NCBI GenBank assembly: GCA_001970855.1
Contig: LSSN01002354.1
Coordinates: 1-22,176 of the forward strand
Source: Smittium culicis
Taxonomy: Eukaryota > Kickxellomycota > Harpellomycetes > Harpellales > Legeriomycetaceae
DNA: 22,176 nucleotides
Reading direction: 5' to 3'
The position numbers and the translations under genes were made by a program. Of the stretch, positions 6,873 through 18,211 are shown in pieces (position 1 is the first letter of the stretch; the number at the start of each line of letters is the position of its first letter). A model generated the notes under the pieces. That model ran no database searches. It saw nothing but the letters and a program-made list of their open reading frames with translations, and had not been told where the DNA came from.

Positions 6873-8189
6873 ATGCTAAACACTCCACCCTCAAACGGCG
6901 TCCCTGTTTCTCGCAGAACAAGCTACAACACTCACGATCCCGTAACCAGAAACTTACATCCTGTTAACACTGGCTCAATCAAAGTCCTCCTACTCGAAGG
7001 TATCAGCCAGCAAGCCGTAAACAATATCTCCGCCGCCGGCTATCAAGTCGAATCCATCTCAAAAGGTCTTACCGACGAAGAACTCATCGAAAAAATTAAA
7101 GACGTCCACGCCATCGGTATCCGCAGCAAAACTAACTTAACCAAGAAAATCCTCGAGCACGCTGAAAAACTCATCGTCATCGGCTGCTTCTGTATCGGAA
7201 CTAACCAAGTCGACTTGGACTTTGCCGCTAGCCGCGGAATCAGCGTTTTCAACTCCCCCTTCAGCAACAGCCGCAGTGTCGCTGAACTCATCATTGCTGA
7301 AATCGTCATCCTCTCCCGCATGCTCGGTGAACGTATCAAGGAAATGGCCACCGGAACATGGAACAAACTCTCTAAAAACTGTAACGAAATTCGCGGTAAA
7401 ACTCTAGGTATCGTCGGTTACGGCCATATCGGAACCCAACTCTCCGTTCTCGCCGAAGCTATGGGCATGCGCGTCATATACCACGATATCCTCCCACTCA
7501 TGCCCTTAGGTATGAGCAATCAAGTTCAAAGCCTCTCTGATCTCCTCAAAAATGCCGATTTCGTCTCTCTTCACGTCCCTGAAACTCCTGACACCATCAA
7601 CATGATCGGTAAAGCTGAAATCGCCCAAATGAAACCTGGCTCTTTCCTCCTAAATGCTAGTCGTGGTACCGTCGTCGATATCCCCTCCCTCGCCGACGCC
7701 CTTAGAGCTGGCCACTTGGCTGGCGCTGCCATCGACGTCTTCCCCTCTGAACCCCTCAAAAATGGTAACTACTTCGAATCTGAACTCATCGGCTGCCCCA
7801 ACGTCATCATGACCCCCCATATCGGTGGCTCTACTGAAGAAGCCCAACGTCTCATCGGTATCGAAGTCAGCACCGCTATCGTCAAATTCATCAACAACGG
7901 TACTTCAACTAACGCTGTCAACTTCCCTGAAGTCGACCTCAAAGCCATCCCATCATCCGACAACACCACCCTCCGCATCGTCAACGTCCACAAAAACGTC
8001 CCCGGTGTCCTCCAACAACTCAACTCCATCCTCAGCCCTTACAACGTCACCAAACAAGTCTCCGACTCCCGTGGCGATATCGCTTACTTTATCGCTGATG
8101 TCACCCTCACTAACTCCCACGATATCAACTCCATCTACAAAGGTATCAGCTCAATGAACGAAAATGTCATCACACGCGTCCTCTTTTAA
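6873..8189 (+). CDS. SER3: D-3-phosphoglycerate dehydrogenase, ACT-regulated
   Basis: Intronless, 438 residues, close in layout to yeast Ser3/Ser33 (about 469). It catalyses NAD-dependent oxidation of 3-phosphoglycerate to 3-phosphohydroxypyruvate, the first step of cytosolic serine synthesis. A flexible N-terminus (1-35) precedes the substrate domain. The nucleotide-binding motif GYGHIG is at 182-187, with D205 placed to bind the NAD ribose. The catalytic triad is R264 (NASRG), E293 (SEP) and H316 (TPHIGGS). IGCFCIGTNQVDL (103-115) and NSPFSNSRSVAELI (127-140) are hallmarks of the fungal enzyme. Residues 365-438 form an ACT domain (LRIVNVHKNVPGVLQQLN), which in relatives mediates serine feedback inhibition. 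Codons strongly favour C in third position; bases 7921-7980 contain 27 C but 7 G. That suggests high expression and differs from both FES1 and RSAD1. CACCATG surrounds the start. Confidence 0.96.
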   Translation: MLNTPPSNGVPVSRRTSYNTHDPVTRNLHPVNTGSIKVLLLEGISQQAVNNISAAGYQVESISKGLTDEELIEKIKDVHAIGIRSKTNLTKKILEHAEKLIVIGCFCIGTNQVDLDFAASRGISVFNSPFSNSRSVAELIIAEIVILSRMLGERIKEMATGTWNKLSKNCNEIRGKTLGIVGYGHIGTQLSVLAEAMGMRVIYHDILPLMPLGMSNQVQSLSDLLKNADFVSLHVPETPDTINMIGKAEIAQMKPGSFLLNASRGTVVDIPSLADALRAGHLAGAAIDVFPSEPLKNGNYFESELIGCPNVIMTPHIGGSTEEAQRLIGIEVSTAIVKFINNGTSTNAVNFPEVDLKAIPSSDNTTLRIVNVHKNVPGVLQQLNSILSPYNVTKQVSDSRGDIAYFIADVTLTNSHDINSIYKGISSMNENVITRVLF

Positions 8190-8690
8190 ATACAAAATAT
8201 CTTTTTTTTTTTTACACATCTACCATCTTTTATTTATTTCTAGTATTTATTCTTTGTCATTTTTATTTATCCAATACCTATTCGCAATCTACTACACTTC
8301 TTCATACATCTCGTCACTCTTTATTTTAAGTTTCCAAGTTTTTATCGTGTACAATTGTTAATTCCAAACACTTATCTTGTCGCTAATGGATAATGGCTAT
8401 AAGATCCGATACCATTTATTTTAACTCATAGAACTAATATAACTTTATTCCAAACTATCGGTACAAACCTACTTTGACTACTCTCATGGCCAAAATAAAC
8501 TTCTTCTCTAAGCATATAAGAACATATTATTCATAAGTTAAGGCCTTCATGGTTTTCACATAAAATTATCAAACCTGCCTTGATTACAATTAACAAAATC
8601 ACTACCAGGCTACAATATATTCTGGTTTCTCTTCAAAAAGACATGCACTTTTCACTTCAATTTAATAAATCATCGCATTGACTAAAACGA
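8190..8690. other. SER3 downstream region
   Basis: T-rich and pyrimidine-rich sequence after the stop codon, grading into ordinary AT-rich DNA. A T run directly follows the stop (8202-8213). It presumably contains the 3' UTR. No gene seen. Confidence 0.5.
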
Positions 8691-8694
8691 AGTC

Positions 8695-8940
8695 CAGTTG
8701 GGGCTAGTTGGCAAACTCCTTGGGGGGGGGGGGGCAGAGTTTAAACAATCTTTGAGCCAGCTTCGAGCTGGCTCAGCCGATCAAAATTTTGAGCTGGAAA
8801 CAGCCAAATTTTTGAACAGTATCTGTGTTCCTAGAATACTTATGCTGCAAAGTATAAGTGATTCACCAGCCCCCTTGAATCAACGCCCAGTGGGTATGGA
8901 GCTGCTAGAGAGGCAGAGGGGGGTCGGTTTAAAAATTATT
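8695..8940. other. GC-richer island with G13 run and hairpin
   Basis: An isolated patch of mixed composition inside AT-rich DNA. It holds a run of 13 G (8722-8734) and a perfect 8-bp inverted repeat, GAGCCAGC/GCTGGCTC, around the loop TTCGA (8754-8774). An open frame crosses it from a TTG codon but looks like no protein I know and includes the G run as a poly-Gly stretch. It may be a repeat relic or a small structured RNA; the identity is unknown. Confidence 0.4.
8754..8774 (+). repeat. Perfect 8-bp hairpin
   Basis: GAGCCAGC, loop TTCGA, GCTGGCTC. It is one of the most GC-rich inverted repeats in the right half of the window. It is not followed by a T run, and no transcript end is expected here. 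Confidence 0.6.
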
Positions 8941-9720
8941 TTTTTAATATTTTTTTAACTTTTTAAATATTTTTTATTAGTTCTTTGTATAATTACAAAC
9001 TATGCTTAATAAAATCTGTGGAAAAAAAATCATAGATCAGAAAATCTCAGATAACCGACAGAAACTAAACTACCCTTTTTTCTTTTGATCTACGAAATTA
9101 TCTATTACATGGTGTTATATTCAATTAGTATTAACTGAAAATATGAATCTACGAAGATCCTACTTTATAATTTTTTTGAAGACCAAAAAATCCAAAAAAA
9201 AATAAAAAATAAAAAATAACAAGTGCATCCAATGCTTGTATGAAAGTACTTATTTTGTAAATAAATAACTAGCAATGATATGAATTAATCCCGAATAAAA
9301 ATCCGTTCAAACTGTATCATTAAAAGCAATTTATATCGAGTTTGCTAAAAAAATCACATTCCAAAAATTTTTGCTTGAAATATTTTATACTTATAAATAT
9401 ATAAAAAAAAAGTTACTATAAAATCATACGCGCATTTAATAAATCTATTTTTAAATTATATATATATATATTTTTTTTAATATTTTATTAATTAAATCAT
9501 GTAATTCTATATAATTTTAATAAATTAAATAAGTAATTTAATATTTTTAATTTTAGTGAAATTAATAAAATTAACATCTTTTATTCAGCGTATCTTTTAT
9601 AAGTCGATGATAATAAACCTGCACCGAAAGTATAAATATACGAGAATCAATTTATTAAATTTTTTCTCGGAGCTTAACTCTCGTTTATTTAAATAAAAGT
9701 ATTTTAGTATAAGGTTTTAT
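8941..9720. other. AT-rich non-coding region
   Basis: No gene was recognised. It consists mostly of A and T runs, with a short (TA)n stretch near 9457-9470. Confidence 0.5.
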
Positions 9721-9917
9721 TTAACCCTTTCGCGGGCGGTAGACTATTTTTGACCTACAAAATATAGCCAACCATGCTCAGTTAATATTCATTAATTCCG
9801 AGGCCGTAAGAATATTTGGTTTATAGTATTTTAACAACAAATAATAAATTTGCTTATAAATCATAAACGAATCTATAAATCCGATTTTTTTAAGAGTGTT
9901 GGACGGGAAAGGGTTAA
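9721..9917 (+). mobile_element. piggyBac-like MITE, copy 3, best preserved
   Basis: A 197-bp element with intact TTAA on both sides (9721-9724 and 9914-9917). The ends read TTAACCCTTTCGCGGGCGG and GACGGGAAAGGGTTAA, imperfect inverted repeats starting CCCTTTC. The interior is AT-rich with no open frame. It serves as the reference for the other three copies: same orientation as copy 1, opposite to copies 2 and 4. TTAA duplication with CCC-starting ends is the hallmark of the piggyBac superfamily; no transposase gene lies in the window. Confidence 0.85.
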
Positions 9918-10589
9918 ATCTGAAAAAAATTAATGCATAAAAATAAATCAATTTTTTTTTCTGGAATTGAAAATATTATTTGTATTAAATTTGAATAATT
10001 TTAGCCAATTAATCAATTTTATCCTTTTCTTCAGTTAAAAATTATGCGAGCTAAAATAATTTTCATGATTTTTTTTATAAAGATTTTTAACAATAAAAAT
10101 GTCCTGATAGTTTTAAAAACGTGAACATGTATAATTATCATGTGCGCGAAACATTTGGGAATTTTACAATTATATTTTCAATTTTTATTACAAATTTAAC
10201 CGATCACTTTTTTTCATCGTTAATTATAATATCAAAATTTAAAATCGTATAAAAAGTTAATAAATAATATTTAAATCTATAATAATATAATATAATAATT
10301 TTAAAAAGTATTATTTCAACCAAAATTCCAATTTCGCATTTAAAAAACATACATGCTCGTATATAATTCAAATAACAATTCCGCTGAATCGCTTATAATT
10401 TTGTATTATAAATGTTCTAGATAATCAAAAACATCCCAAAAAAATTTTTTTTTATCAACACAAATCTAGCTCAAAATATTTTTTAGTCAAACTTCAAACC
10501 TCTCCTCGAGCAATCTATAAAATCTTCATCAACTGTACTCTGATGAAATACCAAAATAAAAAAATTTAACTACAAAAGATAATTTTTAG

Positions 10590-10862
10590 TTCCTGGATGC
10601 ATCATCTATTGTAATTATATTATACTATTTTTATAATGATTCAAACACATTCATATTCCAGCTCAGTCAAAAAAAAATAAAAAAGCGATACAATATTGGA
10701 TCACAAACCATTATTTCTACGGTTTTAGTCTACAATCGGGATTTTGAATATCCAATTGAATATGGAGAAAAGATTTTAATCCATCTAGGAGCTTCTGGTC
10801 ACCCAAGAGGAAATCTTGGTATTAATAAGTACATTGTTAAAGTTTTGAATACACATATTTGA
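10590..10862 (+). other. Exon-like open patch, unidentified
   Basis: A 90-codon stop-free frame without ATG in a stop-dense area. The part 10662-10818 is preceded by ATATTCCAG and followed by GTATTA, so it could be an internal exon. Its translation contains TIISTVLVYNRDFEYPIEYG followed closely by ILIHLGASGHPRGNLG, richer in Gly, Pro, His and Arg than chance frames at this AT level. I do not recognise the family. It may be a gene relic or a coincidence. Confidence 0.2.
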
Positions 10863-13800
10863 TTTTTTCATCTTATTTTAGTAAACATCACTGATTATTA
10901 TGTAACTGATAGACGCTAATGATATCAAAAATTTTTGTTTAATATTTTATATAGCACCTTAATTTTCGTAATTGGAAAATAACTGGATTTTCTTACATAT
11001 TTATACTAATTTTACTTAATTTTGAGTCCAAATACTCCAGTTTTTAACCAAAATCAAAATCAAATCGACATCATATCGAATTTAATAACTTTATCTTTAA
11101 TTATACACACCAATCAGACAATCTAGCGAGCCTGTATACACTTTTTATAGATAAATAGTCTTGTTACTATTTATTTTTATTTTTCCAAGAACACTTTATA
11201 TTAATTCTTAATATAGATCAAGTTAATCTCTGAAATTAATTTAACCTGTTCAGGTTTTTTTGAGGATTATTTTAAATTATAAAAATTTTTTTAAAAGGTA
11301 TATTTCGAAGTATTTAAGAACTTATAAGAGAAAATGATTTATTAAAAAGATATTTCCCTAAAAAATAGTGAAACTGCACTTTTTTATATTTGGGAATTCT
11401 TTTTGGCCCTGATAATAAGGTTCCGTTGCTTTTGGAATCAAAAATATTTTAATTATATATTTTATACGATTAGAAGTAAAAAAAAAAAGTCAATCGCAAC
11501 CTTACCTTAGTTTCGTAGTCAATACAAAAGTAAATAAGTGATTTATAGTAAGTAAACTGTGAATTAATAATAAGCAATAACTAGAAAATATCCTGGTTAA
11601 ACCTGGCCGTCATTTTTAATGTCGTTGGAATATGTACATTCCCATTCTACGAATATCAGTCATTTTATGTAAATTATATGTATAATTAGCCATGCAGAGA
11701 ATTTTCCTCGAATTCTATACTTATCTCGGTCAATAATTCAGACTGACATGACTTAACAGATTGTAGAGCTGAATATTGTCGAATTTGAAGATTCTGAAAG
11801 ATGAAAAAATTTTGTTGCAGCTAATATTTATTTGACCTTACATCTAAATACTAAAGTTATAATTGGCTGAATTTGAATGTTATTTTGATTTTTATAGCTA
11901 TTTACTATTTTTTGAAAATTTTTTTTTCTAGAAACAATTCTATATTTTATTTATTCGTTTTTTTTTGCTACTTTGTACAATGTAGTTCTTAATTTCAAAA
12001 AGTTCACCCTTCATAAATAATCCCACACATATAAAACTCGTTCTTCCTTGGTTTTTTATATTTCTGTAGGAATATGATCTACAAATACATAAACTATTCA
12101 AGTATATTGCATTTATATTAAATAGAAATATTTAATATTCCCCACTGCTTCATAAACTAAGAACAGTACATAGGAATTTAATATATTTATTAGAATAATA
12201 AGAGAAAATAAAAGACCTCGATCTGCAGATATCATCAATAAAAAAATCCAATAAAATTAATTAATACTAGGCATTTCTTATGCATAAATTCAAGAGTAAG
12301 ATCAATCGATTACTATCTAACTTCAAATATAGCAATAATATCCAATAATTTATATATTTGTACCAACCTTTTCATAGTAATTGATCTTAAAAAGCATCAG
12401 CTACTAATAAAAATTCTTTTAATAAATCTACATAGGCAAAATTTAAATATTAACTAACTTCATATCTTCCTCTCTGGAATAAAATTTTATACTTTATTAG
12501 TTTTTAAGATCAAGTAAAAATTAATTTTATAAGATTTAATGATATATATTATTCCATTTCAGTGGAAACCATTAATTTATTCCGAAATATGACAATAATA
12601 ACTCTAAAATGTACTTTACAGTTTATTAATCCAAAAAAAATTATTTAATCGAATTCAATTTATTTTTTTTGGTTTTTAGTTTGAATTCTATGAATATATC
12701 TGATATTTTTAATTAAAACTTCTAAATAAAACCTATATTTTTTAACTAAAACACTCAATGATCGATTAATAGTGAAATTTTTCTTAACATTTTCTCCAAG
12801 AAATATAGAATAAATTTTTCTGCATAAAATTACTACACGTATAAATAATGTTTTAAAAATTTTATTTGTTCAAATAGCATAGATTTTATTTATAATAGCT
12901 ATTATAATACCAATACTTTTATTAGCTAAAAATTTAAAAATGATTATAAAAATATTTTCGAAAAATCTTAAATCCAAGTAGATAACTCTTATTGAATCCA
13001 AACAAAAAAAATCGATATAAATAAAAATTCTATTAAACTTGTAGATAATCAAAAGCAAAATAATATTATAAGAAGTGGCACTGAAATATATCATGACGGT
13101 GAAAGCCGATGTTCAGATACCATAATAAGAAATAATAGCTCAAAAAAAAATTCGCACACAAGAAACCCATTAAACCAATTTTCATACTATTAGAGGTATT
13201 TGAGGTTTTAAATCTAGAAACTCGTCTTGTAGTAGTGTTTTATAAATTTAATTAAAAGAAAGCGATTATTTACGGTAGCTTATTTATTATAAAATAAATG
13301 AAATTTTATTTAACAGATTAAATTATTTTAATCAGAGTTCAATATAAAAAATATACCTATATAAAAAATAATCGATTAGAACCAAAAGTAAATATTATAA
13401 TATTATAAAAAAATCGAAAAATAATCATTTTCCAAAAATTACTATAAAAAATTTTATTAATTCTTTTGTTAAATTGGTTTTAACTATCAAAAAAAAATTT
13501 TTTTTTACTATCTATTGAATGAGAATATTTGTTCAATAATATCATTCATGGTCTATATTTCGTATATTATTTATATTTTTACTACATTTGAAAATAATTT
13601 GGTAAACTAGCCTTGATAATAAATATAATAGATATTTCTGGCGGTGATGAGTAGTTTTTTCGAAATATTTATCTGGCATAAGTAAAAGACTCGAAGACAA
13701 AGATCAAAAATATATGAAAATTTTTGGATCAAGAAAAAAGATATAATCATGTTTGCTGCATTGTTTCAAAGTGCTAAATTATATATTATAGATAAATCTT

Positions 13801-16559
13801 CTATGGTTATTTCTACCTGAATAATTATTTAAAACAGGTTTTAAAAAAAATAAAAACTAAAATGATGCGAGATGACGTTTATTAATCAAAAAATTACCAA
13901 AAATAATGTTTAAGTGTTTTTTTTTTAATAAAATTAGTATTTCACATACTAAGTAAAAATAATTATAATCATAATTGTATATATTTATTATCTCATTTAT
14001 CATTTAAATATAAATTTAGTAATATCTGTATTTTTCTTCTCAATTTTAAGAAATTTTATCTAAGCCAATAAAAAATAATATGAAGAAAAAATCAATATTA
14101 ATTTAAGAATTCCCAAGAATGAAAATAATTCAAATTAAAATGCTAAATTTATAGACTCAGTAATATAAAATATAATAATTAAAAATCTCAAACTTAATTA
14201 TATGTGAGAATTTTTGTATTTAATAGATAATTTTATAATTTCGTGCCTGAGTTATTTCGAATATATTTTCAATTTACCTATATTTTTTTAAATCTATTTA
14301 AATTTTTGATCTTTATATAATTTTACAATTTAATTAAACAGCTTCGTTTATTATATAAAATTAAAATAAATAAGTGATTAAATTTTAAAAAAAACCAAAA
14401 ATAATTATAATAATAATATAAATCAAAATTTACATATACCTTGATTATCTAATATCTGGAAATAATATATAGCACAGTATAAAAATTGGTTAAAATCATC
14501 TTAAATCATACTTATTTTCAAAGTTTTTTTGATTTATTATTAACTAAATATAAAATCAAAGCTCACAAGTATTTAGCTAAATAAAATTTTATTTCAATTT
14601 TAACTCATTTTTTTAAATGAAAAATTAATCTTTATAAGTGTTATCAAATTATCTTATATTTAATAAATCTGTTACATATGAGTTTTTGCCTATTGATAAA
14701 ACTTTATAATTAAAAGCTTACTTAATATTTCTTGTTAAAATCAGCTATTTGAAATATAATGGAAAAGTATATGTACATTTTTATTTTTTCAAGATCATAA
14801 TGGAACACAATAAATTTAAACGTATTTTATTTTATATAAAAAAAGAACACAAATTAAATTTACAGGTTTTATTTATCGATAATAAGATTAAACCATTAAT
14901 CTAATGGTTAGAATTTAAATATTTGAACATCAATAGAATATCTTTTGACAATACATTCATATTTATAAATTTCATCCACCACAATTGATTCAGATTTTAA
15001 TAAAAAATCTTCGAAAAAGGATCTCCTATAGTAGAGAAAATTTTATTTTTATATCCATGTTTATTCCTATGTAAAAATTCTTATACAAAAAATTTATAGA
15101 AATATATTCTCAACATAGTGACGAAATAATCAAGGTTGATATACTATATTGGGAAAGTTATCAAGTAGATGTTGATTAATCTTATTATTCAGACTTTTAT
15201 TCTTCAAAATAAATTCTTTTAGATATAAATCAATTTATTTTGATAAATAATATATAAAAATAGATAAACTTATAGAAAATTAATTAGATGAATCAAAATA
15301 AAAGGAAATTTATTTCAAAATATCCAAAAATCACACATAAAATAAATTAGATAATAATAAATTATATTATTTCTGATAAAAGCTAAAAGAGATAAAAGAA
15401 AATTCAAATTAATATTTTGATTGAATAATTAATCATAAGCCAAAGTTTAATCCCGGAAAAACCTGATTTTATAATACTCTCACTAGATACTGTAAAATAT
15501 ATAATTTTCATATTATTTAATTAGTGGCTCAAGAAATGTATTTTTTCGGGCTTCGATTTTTTTTAAACAAATCATACTAAACTTTAAGAAAAAATAAATA
15601 ATAAATCTTTCTTTTTGTTATTAGAGTTTTTAGCACAATAAATCAATCTTCCAATATTATAATGCCTATTTTTCTTTATAATAGTATACTCAATATAAAA
15701 GATAAAATATAACTCATGTCATTATAAAAAATAAAAATAAAAATTGCTTTAAAAATTTTTTTCAAAATTTAATTTCTACTTAATTAAGCTTCTAAGAAAT
15801 CATCTTTTTTTAAAAAGAAACACCAGTAATTCTACTGAAATATCCAAAAGCACTAATAATTCACAAAAAATAACGTCAAAAATTTCCTCAAATAATGAGG
15901 CTAAGGTATTTAAACTCACATTTGCCCTCGAAAATGTAGCTAATATTGAAAACATTTCTGCAAGAAATGGGTAATATTTTACACCTCAACATATAATAAC
16001 CGTAAAAATTATCAAAAAACGCATCATTCATTATCCATCATGATATTATATTAATAATAATTATGTTGCCTCTTAAACTTATATTTTTTTATCCAATAGT
16101 GCTAATCAGCAAATTTTTAAATAAATAACTACTTTAATATTCAATAAACAGTAATTAAATAATAAATTAGCTAACATGTTCTATAAAAATTTTAAAATTT
16201 TATTTTTTTAAGTTTTATTGTATACATTTATACATAAAGTACAAGACGCTTAAATTTCGAAAAAAATTTTTTTTTAAAATGAAAATTATTCAGTTTAATT
16301 TTAGGCAAAAAAGATCTTGTTGGTATGAAAAAGGAATAAATTATTGAGATTTACTTTTATAAATGCAATTAATCTTTCTTTTTATTGAATTTATACTTGG
16401 TTTTCTTATAATTTATTTTTTAAAAAATAACTATTTAAATCAATGATTAATATTTATTCAGAAATTGAATATATTGCCTATATAATAAATCTAATTATAT
16501 CAAAAATTTTGGAAATAAATAATTATTATATAACTTGAAATTAAATAATTAGAAGCTAT

Positions 16560-16910
16560 ATAATGAATGAGACATTATCTGTGCACAAGTCCAGTGTTCG
16601 ACAGAATTATGGATCTCAGCCGTTTAGTAGCTTATTTTAGGATAACCAGGTTGATCATTCTCACGTTTGGGTAGGAGCCTATTTTTTATTAATCCTGTTA
16701 GATGCAGATCTGACTAGAATATCAATGATATCAACGAATTCAATTTTGTTGGAACGAGCTTAATTCCATTACTGCTTGTAACTTCAGTCATCCAGCCGAC
16801 TTGAAGCAATGCTTGGGTAGATCTCTCAGTTGGTAGATTGATCCCATTTCCCTTTAGGTACAAGCCAGTAGACCAGTATAGGAATTTATTAGTATTAGAA
16901 TATTAGTTTT
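16560..16910. other. GC-richer island in the AT tract
   Basis: About 350 bases of nearly balanced composition, sharply bounded by AT-rich DNA. On the minus strand, 16902-16714 is open for 62 codons and reads in part GLYLKGNGINLPTERSTQAL, then LLQVGWMTEV and KLVPTKLNSLIS, which looks like real protein. On the plus strand, a short frame starts at an ATG near 16563 (MNETLSVHKSSVRQNYGSQP). I recognise neither. The likeliest reading is a fragment of a mobile element or a lost gene. Confidence 0.3.
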
Positions 16911-17840
16911 TTTATGCCTTGCACCGAATTTCTATTTTTTTAGTTTATTTACCGCATATTTTCTATTATTGTTATCGTACCAATAAAATTCCGTGATTAA
17001 AAAAAATGTATATCATGAATTTGGGACAAGTTATATACACTTTATAAAATATATTATAAATAGTTATTTTTTACGAGCAATAAATATAGTCGAAAAAAAA
17101 AATCAAATACTACCTTTATTTGCGATTAAGGATATGAATTAATGATAAATTATTAGCAATAAAAAACATTAAATTATAGAAAGAAAGTTTTAAATAATAA
17201 TAAATAATTTTAAATTTAAGCAGATTCAAATAAAATAATTCTTTTGAAGAATGTAAATTCTTGTTAAAATTTTTGAAGTATTTATTTTTTAAATTCAAAT
17301 AAGATTAAATGTACTATTTAAAATTCTTTTAACTAAAATTAACAAGCTTGTGTGTTTAATGTGAGTATTAACTTGAAATTTTTTTTCCTCATCAACATAA
17401 AGTTATTAATTTTGATATTATAAGAAAAAAATTTTCCCCAAAAGTAGTTATAATTTTTATTATAGAAAATACAGTCCCTAATAAAATTACTTTTCAAACT
17501 CAAGTACATAATCATAAAATCCACTTTCAATTTAATAGCTTAAATTTTTTTATAATTTTCTATATATTTTTTCTTTCTTATAAAATTATTTATAATACTT
17601 GAATCCACAGAGCGCTCATTTTCTTTGTAAAAAGAAAGTATTCTATCAATGGCAGTATAATCTACTTATAATTTCATCCAATAATAATTTAATATTATTT
17701 ATATAAAAAGGATTGGCGTTACTTGATTTGATTTAAATCGATAATTAGCTATTAATAATAATTTTCACAAAGATATTTTATTTTCAAAAAAGAAGTTTTG
17801 ATATTTCAAAGATGTTATGCACAGAAACACTCTAGAGCTT

Positions 17841-17900
17841 TATGGAAAATCATGGAATACAATGGAACCTTACGGAAAATTTTGGAATACAATGGAATGT
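17841..17900. repeat. 30-bp tandem duplication
   Basis: Two adjacent 30-bp units (17841-17870 and 17871-17900). Both contain GGAAAAT, then TGGAATACAATGGAA. Only a few positions differ, so the duplication is fairly recent compared with the decay of the surroundings. Confidence 0.8.
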
Positions 17901-17924
17901 TATCCATAGATTATTTCCAGTCGC

Positions 17925-17937
17925 TTCTAGAACCTTC
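17925..17937. promoter_or_regulatory. Heat-shock-element-like triplet
   Basis: TTCTAGAACCTTC has three alternating TTC/GAA units with exact 2-base spacing, the consensus for Hsf1 binding. No gene is found within several kilobases on either side, so it may be fortuitous or a remnant of a lost promoter. Confidence 0.2.
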
Positions 17938-18152
17938 TAAAACATTTCATAATATTCCTCAAGCTATTATTTGAAAACTATTAATTCTTTTATAATTATC
18001 TTTATTTAATAATAAAATTTAGATTTTTCTTCAAAAGTATAAAAGGGTAACCTTATTCCATCTTTAAGAAAAATCTAAGTGTATTATTTATTTTATAATA
18101 TTTATCCCACTAAATATATATTATCCCTATAATATTAGATAAATAACATCAT

Positions 18153-18211
18153 CTTAGTCTTAGTCTTAGTCTTAGTCTTAGTCTTAGTCTTAGTCTTAGT
18201 CTTAGTCTTAG
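18153..18211. repeat. Hexamer microsatellite (CTTAGT)n
   Basis: 59 bases of perfect CTTAGT repeats, 9.8 copies. It is the only long perfect simple repeat in the AT-rich tract. It resembles telomeric TTAGGG only in its first four bases and is internal, so I call it a microsatellite. Confidence 0.9.

Noticed and set aside
7043..8157. Alternate-frame open frames inside SER3
   Set aside because: They are shadows caused by the C-rich codon usage of SER3.
8698..8958. 86-codon frame starting at TTG
   Set aside because: It has no ATG start, crosses a G13 run and resembles no family; it is kept only as part of the unidentified island.
12870..13094. Small AT-coded frames at 12870-13094, 17116-17298, 17339-17530 and 19269-19463
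   Set aside because: They consist of Ile/Lys/Asn/Phe/Tyr-rich chance translations with no conserved pattern.
15753..15974. 73-codon open frame ending in a possible donor GTAATA, with KVFKLTFALENVANIE
   Set aside because: The LENV.N pattern faintly recalls the CZIB/UPF0587 family start, but the rest is Ser/Asn low-complexity and no following exon with the zinc cysteines was found.
16823..16837. tRNA A-box-like CTCTCAGTTGGTAGA
   Set aside because: No T-arm (GGTTCGANNCC) or closing acceptor stem at the right distance, and it lies within the open frame on the other strand.
18153..18211. Hexamer array as an internal telomere
   Set aside because: The unit TTAGTC is not a known fungal telomere repeat that I can name, and the array is short and flanked by ordinary DNA.
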